Source of the DNA: Novakomyces olei | Lineage: Eukaryota; Ascomycota; Novakomycetes; Novakomycetales; Novakomycetaceae | Assembly: GCA_016906335.1 (NCBI GenBank) | Contig: JADEYG010000009.1 | Location: 493,501 to 557,500, forward strand | Length of the DNA: 64,000 bases | Reading direction: 5' to 3' | Part shown: positions 49,371-60,408 of the stretch, one piece after another | Position numbering within the stretch: the first letter of the stretch is position 1 | Layout of the letters: each line of letters opens with the position of its first letter | The notes under the pieces: generated by a model | Databases searched by the model: none | Told to the model about the DNA's origin: nothing | The model's input: the letters and a program-made list of their open reading frames with translations, nothing else | Translations under genes and position numbers: made by a program

Positions 49371-50101
49371 TTATTCTTCCTCGCTCAAGTCGAATTTAGT
49401 GATTCCAAAGATTCGTTTGCGGTGGACCTGGCAACAGTAAGCACGTGTTTGAAATGTAATGGGAATCATACGGCTGGCAATTTTGGTATAAGTACCATTA
49501 TTAGGGCCCACAAGTTGACAACAAACATCCAGATATCGAGACGGGTGTAATGTGTAGTCAATAGAAACCTTTTCATATTAATGTTTATGCAATTGTACAA
49601 AGAGGTGACATACAAGATTACAGGGACGGCAGTAAGGTACTTTTTCGCAGGTGTGTATTGCGCACCTTCGTCCATCTGCTCCCACATAGTGAGGCGATCA
49701 TAAGCACCGGCATTAAAATCGAACGGAATGCCTTTGACCCAATGGAACATGATAAAACTGCCCTGCAAATGTTTAGCTTTGAAAGATACAAAATCTTACC
49801 AAAGTATAAGACAAATTAGTCAACGTCCAGCTCAGCTCGGTCGACACAAACGGCAGCGAGTTGAAAACGAGCCGGGCGATAATAATAAGAACAATATGAA
49901 TGAGCCAGGCGCCTAACATTAGCAAAGTACACGCCTCATTTGCTTACCTTTCTGATTCACCCAGTTTGCATTGTAATTTGCTTCTCCCAGCTGATCCTTT
50001 TGATCGTCAGCCGTTGGATCCGGAACTTCATGAACCAGTGACGACGAGCGGCGCCGTGTAGTCGTTGAACCCGCGTGCTCGGGTGAGAGCAGTGTTGTCA
50101 T
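49371..50101 (-). CDS. ORM1: ORMDL family protein Orm1/Orm2 (serine palmitoyltransferase regulator)
   Basis: ER membrane protein that inhibits serine palmitoyltransferase and so controls sphingolipid synthesis. Five exons: 49948-50101, 49800-49912, 49614-49762, 49472-49568 and 49371-49427, giving 189 aa. Family blocks: NANWVNQKGAWLIHIVLIII, ELSWTLTNLSYTLGSFIMFH, WVKGIPFDFNAGAYDRLTMW, EQMDEGAQYTPAKKYLTAVP, THYTRLD and LIMVLIPKLPAVHRKRIFGI. Four hydrophobic segments. The N-terminal extension carries TTRRRSSSLVHE, which fits the RxxS sites phosphorylated by Ypk1 in yeast Orm proteins. An in-frame ATG 30 bases upstream exists; the second was chosen. The exon-4 acceptor is ATGAAAAG (non-YAG). Confidence 0.95.
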
Positions 50102-51379
50102 CTGAGAATTCCCGCACTTTCCCCAGTGCACTTGAGCCTTTTCTCAAGTCAGCGTGCAAGAGTTGAAGGCAAAGTAGTGAGCTGGTGCAAAGGTTAGAGA
50201 GCTCGATCCCGCAGCAAATCGATAATATCTCGTTAGATCTAGCCGGCGTCTCGGCCGTTGTTTAATAGATATATATAGAATATTGCGTGTTGGACAGGAC
50301 TATTTGTAGCTGGAAAGGCCCGTGTTGGGATTGTGTGGTACTTTATTTATTTATATATTTATATTTATCTATGTATATTTATTTATTTACATATATATTC
50401 AAGTGTACTCGTCGTACTCAATCTAGTGTAAATCTACTTATATACTTCGCTTCATACATACGTTCTCCTTAATACGCGTGTTTCATGCAACACGGACCCG
50501 TTTACTGCACATTTTATTGAGGAATTTTATGCGACAACCGTTGGTGGTTAGAAAGCAAATCAATAGTCCACTTCACCTAAATAATTGGTCCAGAGTCAGC
50601 TCGAAAGCTGAGTTATTTGCACAGACGCGATCCGAGTAGACATTAATAACTTGATACATAAGTGTTACCGTTACGCTTGGCTTATAGGCGTTTATTTGCA
50701 CTCTTTCACTACTGCCTTGTGCCCTGGCGCCGCCATAGACAGTAAATATGACATCATCGCTTACTCGCTAACTATAATGCGGTGCCAAGGGCCGCCTAAC
50801 TTTGGCACTGGCCCGGCACAAGAACAAAATTACGTGGAGATGTCTTTGGACACGGCTGATTTTACACTCACTGCAAGCATACTCGACACGTATTTCAATT
50901 CGTACAGTCGTTATATTCATCGCTATGATCAGTATATGTTTGGAGGTGCCAATTTAATATGTACGACGCGACGCGTGTGTAATGTGTGATTTTAAAATAC
51001 AAGCCCACATCGCCTTACGTTCCAGCATGAATAATGCCACACATATACAAAATTCAATGTACTATAATTGCCACATGTAAAATGAGCCTCAAGTACGTAT
51101 GTCGTACCCCAACTACGTATGTCGTACCCCAAACTACGTATATCGTACATAAATCAACAATCATTCACTACGTATCGCATAGTACCATCTTTATCTTAAT
51201 CCAGAGTACGACGACGATTAACTTTTAATATAGTTTAAAATTTTATTCTTAATTTTAATGTAGTTAAATTTATATTCTGCTTTAATTTTAATTTTAATTT
51301 AGGTTTAATATTAATGTTTGGTTTAATTTAATTTTTAATATTTTTCGTGGACAAGGTTAGCAAACGGCCTCATCCCAGT
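50102..51379. other. Divergent intergenic region, ORM / AIR
   Basis: 1.28 kb. An ATG-started 112-codon ORF (50651-50989, +) has a hydrophobic start (YAWLIGVYLHSFTTALC) but no domain I know, and I see no splice support, so I leave it uncalled. A three-copy repeat TACGTATGTCGTACCCCAA lies at about 51092-51150. Otherwise AT-rich. Confidence 0.55.
51092..51150. repeat. Three-copy tandem repeat TACGTATGTCGTACCCCAA
   Basis: Three near-identical 19-20 base copies about 230 bases upstream of the AIR start codon. Confidence 0.85.
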
Positions 51380-52702
51380 ATGGGCACCAGCACAACCGGC
51401 ACAAGCACGGGCGGTACTGAAGCTGCCACGCCAATTGACGCAGACGCTTACTCACTGTCAGACGGGTCTGATCGTAATCGAGATGCGATGGTTATAAGCA
51501 GCGACGAGGATGACTATTACGACGACCCTTTGTGGGACGATATCTCGCACGGTCGGTACTTTGGCAAACTTGACGACTCCAGCGACGAAGATGGGAGTGA
51601 TGGGGGAAGTGGAAACCCCAACGGCGGCTCTGAGTCTCGAGACAAGATTAAAGTTAGACGTGATCGGGTTATCGTCTGTGATAACTGCCAGCAGGTTGGA
51701 CACATTGCACGGGACTGTAGACATATGGTATGTGTCCTGTGTGGACGGTTGGACGAGCATCAAATCTACAACTGTCCGCTAATGAAGACGTGCACCAACT
51801 GTGGTCTCAATGGACACTTTCGCATCAATTGCCCTGAGCCACGTGGGGACGGAAGCTGTGCTCGGTGTGGAGCACATCGGCACAAAACGGCTCGTTGCCC
51901 TTTGCTCTGGCGATTTTATTGCTTTCGTCGCACTGATACTGCAGGTCCCCGAGAGCCTATCAGGCGCGCCTGTTACACGTGCGCTTCTAACCGTCACTGG
52001 GGCGACGATTGCCCGCAAACACGTGGCCACACGTCGGCTTTTAGTCGGGCCAATGAACCCGCGGTCAGTGTGGGCCCTCACTCTGGAAACAATGGGAACT
52101 CTAAAAAGCATGAAAAATTCATTGGCAACGGGAAAATGAGTCACGGTACTATGGCAAAGGGGGCGAAAAGACCAAACGCAAACGAGACAAGGCCGAGATA
52201 CTTGGACGGGGTGGAAAACGTCCAGTCCCACGGTAACCCTGGCAAAGGGCAGAGCGCCGGTGCAGGCAACGGGTTCGGGTTTGTAAACCGAATTAAAGGC
52301 ATGTTCCAGCGCTCGCTTGAACAGCCACCACAGGGTGATGGAGAAAAAGTGCAGGGCCAGTTTCAGGGGCATTTGCAAGGCAATCCTCTGAATAAGTTGA
52401 ACAAGAATCCCACTTTTCCAACCGGCAAGCAGGGGCCTCAAGATCGACCGCTAGTGGCACCTACAGGCCCACGAAGCAGTCACAATAATTTCAATAATAA
52501 AAGGGGACAAACACAGCCTTCTACTCTCGAGCGGATTCGTAACCAGTTGCGGAACCAGCCTCGCAGGCGACAGGGCAGGCATGGCCCTGGAGATTATACG
52601 GCACAGAGCGGCACAGGGTCCAGGTCGGCTTTGAAACAATTGGAACCGGAAGGCTCAAAGTATGGGCGCGAATCGCCACCGCGTAAACGTGCAAAGACAT
52701 GA
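51380..52702 (+). CDS. AIR1: CCHC zinc-knuckle protein Air1/Air2 (TRAMP complex)
   Basis: RNA-binding subunit of the nuclear TRAMP complex, which guides Trf4/5 poly(A) polymerase and Mtr4 to exosome substrates. Single exon, 440 aa from the ATG at 51380. After an acidic N-terminus come five zinc knuckles: CDNCQQVGHIARDC (about 100), CVLCGRLDEHQIYNC, CTNCGLNGHFRINC, CARCGAHRHKTARC and CYTCASNRHWGDDC. Between knuckles 4 and 5 lies LLWRFYCF, matching the WRxY contact to Trf4. The spacing of the third and fourth Cys in knuckle 2 is one residue longer than the rest, as in Air proteins. The C-terminal half is basic and disordered (RNQPRRRQGRHGPGD, SPPRKRAKT). Which paralogue cannot be told. Confidence 0.9.
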   Translation: MGTSTTGTSTGGTEAATPIDADAYSLSDGSDRNRDAMVISSDEDDYYDDPLWDDISHGRYFGKLDDSSDEDGSDGGSGNPNGGSESRDKIKVRRDRVIVCDNCQQVGHIARDCRHMVCVLCGRLDEHQIYNCPLMKTCTNCGLNGHFRINCPEPRGDGSCARCGAHRHKTARCPLLWRFYCFRRTDTAGPREPIRRACYTCASNRHWGDDCPQTRGHTSAFSRANEPAVSVGPHSGNNGNSKKHEKFIGNGKMSHGTMAKGAKRPNANETRPRYLDGVENVQSHGNPGKGQSAGAGNGFGFVNRIKGMFQRSLEQPPQGDGEKVQGQFQGHLQGNPLNKLNKNPTFPTGKQGPQDRPLVAPTGPRSSHNNFNNKRGQTQPSTLERIRNQLRNQPRRRQGRHGPGDYTAQSGTGSRSALKQLEPEGSKYGRESPPRKRAKT

Positions 52703-53222
52703 ATTATTCAAATGTTGCGATGGCGGGGATGATGCATTGATATATACAATGATACCAGGCGGCGTAGTCTCTTTTGAAGCATTTATTTAATTTTCGTTTG
52801 CGTTTACAAGTGTATATTGCGGATTGTAATTTATGGCGGAAACCTCTTGCTGTACCCTATATTCATTGAAGCACAGTGTTCCAGTGTAGCGTTGTAGAGT
52901 TGAGTAGCGCGAGCGGAATAGTTTCAGAAAATAAGATCGATTTTTACTCTTAAAGCACCGAGGCGTGTTAAATCATGACCTCTCAAACAATTCTCCCTTC
53001 AAACGATTCTGCTCTCGAATAAATCTCCCTTCAAACAATTCCTCAATGTTACTAACCCTGCGAGGTAGCACTTTGCGTAATTGTTACACATACGAGTCAA
53101 ACTTTACGCTTTAACATAAAGCAAGTATAATTGCGAACAAAAATATACATAGAAGCTTAGATCAATGATCAATATATAATTAATTATATACGTAGTGGCC
53201 GGTCAAAGGTGCCAAGGCCACA
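52703..53222. other. Intergenic region: AIR 3' flank and SH3-gene promoter
   Basis: 520 bases. A short dispersed duplication (CTCCCTTCAAACRATTC) occurs near 52990 and 53025. No gene recognised. Confidence 0.6.
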
Positions 53223-54125
53223 ATGGCAAACAGCAAAAACGTATCATACGTGAACCGGGTCCTCGGTAAGAATGAAAATTGACTCCCTCTCGACCATCTA
53301 ACGGTTCCAGGCAGTATACACAATGACCTTGGCTTTTTAGTCGACGAAAACATCATCACTCAAGACCTGTACGATCACTTTGTAGACGTGCTCCCACGAC
53401 GTAAGTGTCTCCCGCTCTTGTACGGCCCACATTATGTCTAACTTTAAGGCTACAAGGAAGGTGCACCGCCAGTCGGGCTGCCTGAATCAAAGTCACAGCC
53501 TCAAGAAAAATCAGAGCCTGTAAACTCTGTTCAAAGCCTGGCACGCAAGTTATCGGAAACACGAGTGACACCTGCAGCAGCCGAGCCGGAGAAGGCGGCA
53601 GCACCGGCATTTAGGCCCGCTCCCAGTCCTCAGCCGGCTCCGCCTTCGTACCTCGGATACTGTGAGCCCTTGTACGATTATCATAGCGAAGATGACGGAG
53701 ATTTGGATTTACGTGTGGGCCAGAGAATCGAGATACTAGAGCAGATCAATAACGACTGGTGGAAGGGACGAGCAGAAGATGGCCGTGAAGGCATTTTTCC
53801 ATCAAACTACGTGCGCAGGCTCGTAGACGAGAAAAAGGTAGGTCCTACTCCGGGAGGAAATTTCCCTCCGCCTGCGATGGGTGGGCCAGTTTACTCTCCT
53901 CCGGCACAAGGCGGCTACTACCCGCCACCGGCCGTTCAGCAGTACCCTCCCCCGTCTGTAAATGGGCCGCCTGTTGCTACCGTGGAAGAGTATAATCAAA
54001 TGCCCCCGGAAAAACGGGACAAGTTTAAGCGTGTTGGTGGTCAAATTGCCTCAAAGTTTGGTAATGCTGCCATTTTTGGTGCGGGTGCTACAGCCGGTTC
54101 TAGTCTGTTTAATGCTATATTTTAG
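53223..54125 (+). CDS. SH3-domain protein of the Lsb1/Pin3 (Las17-binding) type
   Basis: Actin-patch adaptor of the kind that binds and restrains WASP (Las17) through one SH3 domain. Three exons, 53223-53265, 53311-53400 and 53449-54125, give 269 aa. The N-terminal helix block VNRVLGSIHNDLGFLVDENI and TQDLYDHFVDVLP resembles Lsb1/Pin3. The SH3 domain (about 107-165) shows ALYDY-like EPLYDYHSEDDGDLDLRVGQ, DWWKGRAEDGREGIFPSNYV, with the conserved Trp-Trp, Gly and ProxxTyr positions. A Pro/Gly/Tyr-rich stretch (PPPAMGGPVYSPPAQGGYYP) and a C-terminal Gly/Ala-rich hydrophobic tail (FGNAAIFGAGATAGSSLF) follow, the latter also typical of this group. Exon 3 uses a CTAACTTTAAG acceptor. Confidence 0.9.
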
Positions 54126-55165
54126 TAGAGGGAATGAGAATAAAGGGTTCATTATGAATAGTTTAATTTACATTTGTTGCGCAATACATTTGGTTATTCA
54201 GAGCTGTTGAGCGTGCGCCATGATGTCGGCAGTAGACGTAGGCGGTATATGATGTGAACGGTACATTTTATTTGATCGGAAACGTGTTTATATGGCAACC
54301 TCTGTAATGTCTCTGTCCCGTGTCCACTTTAAACACTGATTTGAAAAGCGTTTCAGACGGTACTCGACGCAGGAAAGAGGGCAGTAAATTAAAGCTTCAG
54401 ATTAATCAAAGGTCCACTAAAAATATCGCGCCTTGTACAGTAAATATTCCAAACTAGACACACATCGTGCACTGATCTACACAGGAACTACATTACACTC
54501 GGGGCCCTGTAAATCGTAAATGGCGAAATTACTATTCAATTTTAAGTTCGTTCTTACAAGACTGCTCGGCCATCGGCATTTACAAGTCTTGGACCTGCCA
54601 GTGCCATGCTGGGTGTACGCCAAGTATAGGCAACAGCAGCAAGTCATATTTACTTTTATGTGTCATGTCTAGTGTGTAACTTTGGCTGTATTATGTAGTT
54701 TGCCAAGTACTGGGGTGCCCATACATTATTCTTCCTTACAGTATGAAACGTGTCAAGTAAGTAGAGCACAAGTTACCTACAAAACAAGTCCGTTGGGTTT
54801 AGCAGGTTATTTGGTTAAAATTATAATAATCTAGTTAAAACATAAACCCAGGGGAAGAAACCAAACGCGCGGCTTGCGCTGACTGCTCTGAGCTACGAAT
54901 GGACCAAGCCTAAAGGCGTTAGAACGCAGCCGACATAAAGGCCAGCAGATACTGATCCTTTAAGCAACTATCGTTTATTATTTCCCCTGGAGGCTGCCGC
55001 AATTTGTCTCTCTTGGCTTTCCAGGACTCGTTACCTTTTGATTCATTTACTTTCTTCTAGCGCCTTCCTTCTCGAAGTGGCCCTCAATTGCACGGGCAGA
55101 GCCATCCACAGATTAGAAGCAGCGAGTAATCTTTGCCGCAGTTGAATCTGTAAACTTGCCGGCCA
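54126..55165. other. Intergenic region of 1 kb without a recognised gene
   Basis: Contains the 3' flank of the SH3 gene and the promoter/5' UTR of the transporter gene. I looked for a tRNA around 54880-54910 and rejected it. Nothing else recognised. Confidence 0.6.
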
Positions 55166-56765
55166 ATGTCGATACGCAGTGACGCCGTTTATGGCGTTTC
55201 GCATAGGACTATTGAATTCATAACTTTATGCCTTTTATGGTACGGGGCTAGTGCGGCCACAAATACAACGTCAAAGAGCATCTTCAATTCGATCGAGTGC
55301 CCTTACACTCTGACACTCGCACAGTTTGGGTTTGTCGCTATCGGCTCTATCATCATGATCTTGCTGGGTCAAAAGTTCCATTTTAATTGGGGATTTGGCA
55401 ATTCTGGATTTCGCAGGCCGAGCAAGCAGGTGCTTTTGACGACACTGCCATTGAGTATGTTTCAAATCTGGGGTCACGCATTTACGAGTTTGGCCACCAG
55501 TAAAATTCCTGTTTCCTCAGTCCATACAATTAAAGCTCTCTCGCCAATGTTTACGGTACTGGCATACCGTGTGCTTTTCAGCGTTGTTTATTCCAGGTTC
55601 ACCTATCTCTCCCTCGTTCCTCTCACGGTGGGCGTTATGCTGGCATGCGATTTTAATGCCGAAGGACAGGTAACGGGGATAGTGTTTGCCGTCTGCTCTA
55701 CTCTTGTATTTGTTTCTCAAAACATTTTTTCTAAGAAGATCTTTACCGAGGCCGCTATCGAATCTACACCTAACCGAATCGACAAATTAAATTTGCTCGT
55801 CTATTCTTCAGCTGCTGCTTTCTTCTTTATGTTTCCTGTTTGGCTGTATCACGAAGGATTTGACGCGGTCCGGGACGGTCTCGAGTTCATGAGTCAGCGG
55901 GACTCACATTCAATACTGATACAATTTGTTTCAAACGGGATTTTTCATTTTGCGCAGAACGTTCTCGCGTTTTCGTTGCTGGGAATGGTCTCACCCGTAA
56001 CTTACTCCGTTGCCAGCCTGATAAAACGGGTTTTTGTCATTGCTGCCTCCATCATTTGGTTTGGGCAGTCAACAACCTATGTACAAGCTTTTGGAATATT
56101 CTTGACGTATGTGAAACGAATTATTTATTTATTTATTTGTTTGTTTGTTTGTTTGTTGATTTTCTAACTCTAGTACCCTCGGGCTGTACATGTACGACCG
56201 TGCCAAATTCGATGTTGCGCGTGGAGAGCGCCGTGTACGGGAAGCGGAAGGTTTGCCGGCCCACGATCCGTCTCTACTTCCTTCCACTTCACAACGTCAA
56301 ACGGCAGGAGAGTTTGATGCCTTTGTTCAGCGTGATTTCCCACCTTATGCCCGTGATTTCAGTCAGCCAGGAACTCCAGGAATCGTTGCTTCAGGCTACC
56401 CAATGAACTCACTTTATAGAGCCCCCAGTTTGACCGGGATGGACAGTGGTGCCGTGGCTGGTACATTGCGCACGCAAACACCTTTAAGGGCTAAAAGCCC
56501 ACTTGATACTGTTTTAGATCGCAAATCGCCCTTACCTCATTCTCACACGAACGGAAGCTTTCAGCGCGGCGGGGTAAACGTTGTTTCCGCAAGCAATTCT
56601 ACCGGGGTCGATGAGTCTTCTGCGGGCGATTATTCAGAGACTATAAAGCGTGCACACGCCGCCTATCGTGAAGATGGGGTAGATGGAATGCAAACACCAA
56701 ATTTGCCCTCAGCGGTCCCGACCTCGCATCAGTACCATTCCCGGGCATCTACAGAGGTGCAATAG
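55166..56765 (+). CDS. SLY41: Sly41-type nucleotide-sugar/triose-phosphate translocator
   Basis: Multi-span transporter of the drug/metabolite superfamily, TPT group, like yeast Sly41, an ER/Golgi protein that suppresses loss of Ypt1. Two exons, 55166-56106 and 56174-56765, give 510 aa. About ten hydrophobic segments; family blocks: FITLCLLWYGASAATNTTSK, TLAQFGFVAIGSIIMILLG, SVHTIKALSPMFTVLAYRV, GIVFAVCSTLVFVSQNIFSK, NLLVYSSAAAFFFMFPVWL, VSPVTYSVASLIKRVFVIAA, and a long hydrophilic C-terminal tail with Ser/Thr-Pro sites. The intron holds TTTA/GTTT repeats and a CTAACTCTAG acceptor. Its physical proximity to YPT1 (about 48 kb) is probably coincidence. The transported substrate is unknown. Confidence 0.87.
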
Positions 56766-57531
56766 AAAACAAGCGAAAGCCTGCTTAGAGGAGTGGAGGC
56801 CGATCTTTTTTTTTTTCCCCCCCTATTATTTTCATTTTTGGATCAAAACTTAACTCTAATTATTTAAATATATTTTGCCTTGACGATGGGCTGATAAACG
56901 GGCGTATGGTCTTGTCAGACGAGTGCTGCATGTAATCAGTGGTTGGTTAAGTTGAGCACACGCGCCAAAGTTGGGATATTCTTGAGCATAAAGGGCAGGC
57001 GACAAGGTGGTTGTGGCTGGTGCTTTGTACAGTATACAAAATGTAATATAAGGATACGGTAATATACGATTATGCTTTTAACACTATAGAAAATGCAGTT
57101 AGGCGTTTTTATTCGCGGTACTCTATGCACGATATGCTCCTTGCCATGCATTTACACGTGTAGACTTGTAAGAGCAGTTTGGTACTCATGATGACGTATT
57201 TATTATATATTATACAAGAGTAGGACAAAGCCTCATAATCTTTTCACCAATATATTAAACTCTTGTCGTCTCTCTATACATAATTCACCCAGATATTATG
57301 TACGAATAAATAAATAATATGTAGCCAAGGCGCAGCCTACGCGCACGCTTTCTTTTGCAATTCTTACATGCTCCGTATTCTCACAGTCCATTATGGGCGC
57401 TTATATTGCTCTGTGATTGGTGAACCCCACAGGATTGATACTTTGAGCATAGGATACTCACGTGTATAAGAGTATATTAGATATAATAATTCCATCAAAC
57501 GCAATAAAAGGAGGCAATTGAGTGCCAACCG
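56766..57531. other. Intergenic region: SLY41 3' flank and YHM2 promoter
   Basis: 766 bases, starting with a T-rich tract (56805-56820). No gene recognised. Confidence 0.6.
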
Positions 57532-57977
57532 ATGGCTCCGAACGCAGCAGTATCCACTCATGTGGGCGATCCAATTCCAAAGAAGAAGCCTGGTAACTAA
57601 TCTTGCAAAGTTTTCCAGATTACTGATTGATCTCGCAGTGAGTTATAGCAATTTGCTACTCGGCGCGGGATTGAATATGTTTGAGTAAGTCTGAATCTTC
57701 ATTCGACATACGCGCATTCGAGTTGCGTTTAATGTTTTTGCTCCGCACAACGGGTTTCCGTGGAACTGTGGCTGATTTGTGCCCAGGGTCACTACACTGG
57801 GCCAACCATTGGAGGTCACAAAGACACAAATGGCCGCGAATCGCCAACAAACTATAGTCCAGGCAATACGGACTATCTGGAGCCGTGGCGGTGTCCTTGG
57901 CTTTTACCAAGGATTGATTCCGTGGGTATGTAAAAATATAAATTAAAAAAAAATTAGAAAAAAAAAATTAAAACAAT

Positions 57978-58025
<48 letters not shown>

Positions 58026-59215
58026 GAAAAAAGAAAAAATTTGGACTAATAAATAAATTTAAAAGTGTAAATAAATGATTACAATAAAGCAGAGTTTGTG
58101 AAATAGCAACTGCACTAGGCTTTATGCGAAACAGAATTAACGACAGGCTTGGATCGAAGCATCAACCAAAGGAGCCGTGCTTTTGTTTGCTGCTTCGGAA
58201 ATCGAGTACGCCTCAACCCGGTATGGCTTCAGTCCTTTTATGTCTGGAATGTTTGGTGGTATTGGTGGCGGTCTGGCTCAGGCGTACACTACGGTAGGAC
58301 TCTTTTTTATTTATTTATGTTTCATCCTATTTTATACGTTATCGTTTATCGCTTCATTTCTACTCTACGTTTATTTTTAAACTTTGTACAATCGAAGTCT
58401 AATCTTTTATTTGTTTTCTAGATGGGTGTCGCGACTACAATGAAAACGGCAGAAATTACACGTCACAAGGCAGCTTCCCTGGGACAGAAAGCGCCTGGCA
58501 CATTGCAGGTGTTCAACAATATCTGGAAGCGCGAAGGTATTCGCGGTATTAATAAGGGTGTGAATGCTGTAGCTCTGCGCCAGTGCACGAATTGGGGTTC
58601 TCGTATGGCCCTTAGCCGACTGGCAGAAACTACTATTCGCCGATTTAACAACAAATCTGAGAATCAGCCTCTTGCTGCCTGGGAAAAGATCCTGAGCAGT
58701 ACTTTAGGTGGCGGGCTTTCATGCTGGAACCAGCCGTTTGAGGTTATCCGAGTCGAAATGCAGTCTATGAAAAAGGACCCCAATCGTCCTTCTGGTCTTT
58801 CTGTAATGGGCACTGCTCGATACATTGTGCGCGAGTCTGGCTTGCGTGGTCTGTATCGTGGTGTTATGCCGCGTATTGGACTTGGAATATGGCAGACGGT
58901 ATGAATTTGGGGGTTTTATATTTCATATTTCATATTTCATATTTCATATTTCATATTTCATATTTCATATTTCATATTTTATATTTTATATTTCATATTT
59001 TATATTTCATATTTCATATTTTATATTTTATATTTTATATTTTATATTTTATATTTTATATTTTATATTTTATATTTCATATTTTTTCCTGTTTTCTGTT
59101 CTACAATAATCACGGCTGGTAACTAATATTTCAGATTTGTATGGTCACGCTTGCGGATTATGCAAAAGCTTGGGTGGCTGCTGCCACAGGTGAAACGCCT
59201 ACTGGAAAGCACTAG
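57532..59215 (+). CDS. YHM2: Mitochondrial citrate/2-oxoglutarate carrier Yhm2
   Basis: Inner-membrane carrier exchanging citrate for 2-oxoglutarate, supporting cytosolic NADPH; yeast Yhm2 also associates with mtDNA. Six exons: 57532-57592, 57639-57684, 57787-57925, 58147-58293, 58422-58898 and 59135-59215, giving 316 aa. The three repeats carry carrier signatures: PLEVTK ([14 protein letters not shown]), the middle [10 protein letters not shown], and PFEVIR ([14 protein letters not shown]). Yhm2-specific blocks: [57 protein letters not shown]. Ends TGETPTGKH. The last intron is built of ATATTTC/ATATTTT repeats, and the third is A-rich with AAAAG repeats. Specific identification is strong. 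Confidence 0.95.
58918..59088. repeat. ATATTTCAT/ATATTTTAT repeat filling the last YHM2 intron
   Basis: About 17 copies of a 9-10 base unit (TTTCATATT, TTTTATATT). The frame is open through the array and translates to FIFHISYF repeats; this is intron sequence. Confidence 0.95.
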
Positions 59216-59795
59216 TTTGTATTTTTAAGTCTTGTTGTTTTGTAATTTGTTTTAGTGCGTATTCAGATGTAGAGCAGGAATACGATAATAATATTGTTTT
59301 AACTATGCTTCCGCTTGTCGTATTTAAATGCGCTGCCTTCGATGTCACATATCATATCGTAAAATACGTTGCCTTAGGGAGGTACTGGATAGTTTAAAAA
59401 GTGTTGGTGTTTAATTAGCAGTAGTGTTTGGTGTTTAATTAGCAGTAGTGTTTAATTAGCAGTAGTGTTTAATTAGCAGTAGTGTTTAATTAGCAGTAGT
59501 GTTTAATTAGCAGTAGTGTTTGTTCAAGCTGTGTAGCATTTTAATTGTATGGCTGCATCCTCTAAATAGTAAGGTACAATCGCCAAGACACCAAACCCTA
59601 GGGTTATTAGTCCGTGCTGAGATCGTTTCGAATGGTGGGGATCAGTATTATTTTCTGCTACAATAAATGAATTTACACGATTACGGCCAATCACAGTACG
59701 AGTAGACATTGTAGAGGTATACACGAGCTCTAGTCTGCAAAGACCTCCGGAATATTAGCACTCGCTCGGCTTGAAGCATTCACCAAAAAAAAAAA
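59216..59795. other. Intergenic region with a 17-base minisatellite
   Basis: 580 bases between YHM2 and an unknown small gene. Holds the minisatellite at about 59405-59522. No gene recognised. Confidence 0.65.
59405..59522. repeat. 17-base minisatellite GTGTTTAATTAGCAGTA
   Basis: Six to seven copies; the first two are separated by an extra GTGTTTG, the rest perfect head to tail. Confidence 0.97.
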
Positions 59796-60292
59796 ATGGC
59801 GCAATCTCAAGGAGACGACGCGGCACTGGTAGCAAAAGAGCTGGATCGTCTCCAGCAGTTTTGTGGAGAAACCCCTAATGCTACGTACACCCTAGACGGA
59901 CGGCGGGAGGAGAACGAAGCCACGATCTGTCGTCCAGTGCCAAATAATGGCATGAGGTAGGCATTTCTCTGCACGCCACAGATCTAAAGACGGCAGCTGT
60001 TTGAAATTACGTGTTAAAACGACGGAAATGTTTCGCAAAATGCAGGAATTAAAGTAAGCACAATCTGCGTAGTCTATGGATTCGCCAGTTACTAAACACT
60101 GTAGCTATTTCTGCGTGTTACCGAGCGATACTCATCGCACTGAATTAGTATGCACAAAGATTGTATAACAGTGCTCTTTGCGAGCTTCAAGGGTATTGGA
60201 GCGGGTACCTGGAGGCGCAGGACCCACCATACGTGTACGACTTTTACATGCATCTTTTGAGGAAATTTATACAAAAATTTTACAATGATTAA
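59796..60292 (+). CDS. Small protein of unknown function, three exons
   Basis: Not recognised. Proposed exons 59796-59956, 59997-60053 and 60172-60292 join in phase to 112 aa. The first intron (40 bases, GTAGGC donor) has two usable acceptors: 59981 would leave only 25 bases, so the later one at 59996 is preferred; both keep the frame. The protein is helical and charged: MAQSQGDDAALVAKELDRLQ, CLKLRVKTTEMFRKMQELNA, LCELQGYWSGYLEAQDPP, YVYDFYMHLLRKFIQKFYND. No signal peptide or membrane segment. The aromatic-rich C-terminus suggests a folded partner-binding helix, perhaps a small subunit of a complex. Existence is moderately supported by the phase match across two introns. Confidence 0.5.
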
Positions 60293-60408
60293 AAGCGATG
60301 TATTGTCTCTCTATGCGCGTAAAAGCTGTATGCAAATCCAAATGATGGGTATCAAAATTCTTGACCAAAATAAAGATAGAGGCAATGAGCAAAAAATGTA
60401 ATTCTGCC

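Noticed and set aside
50651-50989. 112-codon ORF with a hydrophobic start
   Set aside because: No family match and no supporting splice or neighbour; could be chance in a 1.28 kb gap.
54880-54910. tRNA-like stretch on the minus strand (TAGCTCAGAGC)
   Set aside because: No pairing acceptor stem and no T-loop consensus within the right distance.
58825-59122. ORFs translating to FIFHISYF repeats
   Set aside because: They run through the repeat-filled last intron of YHM2.
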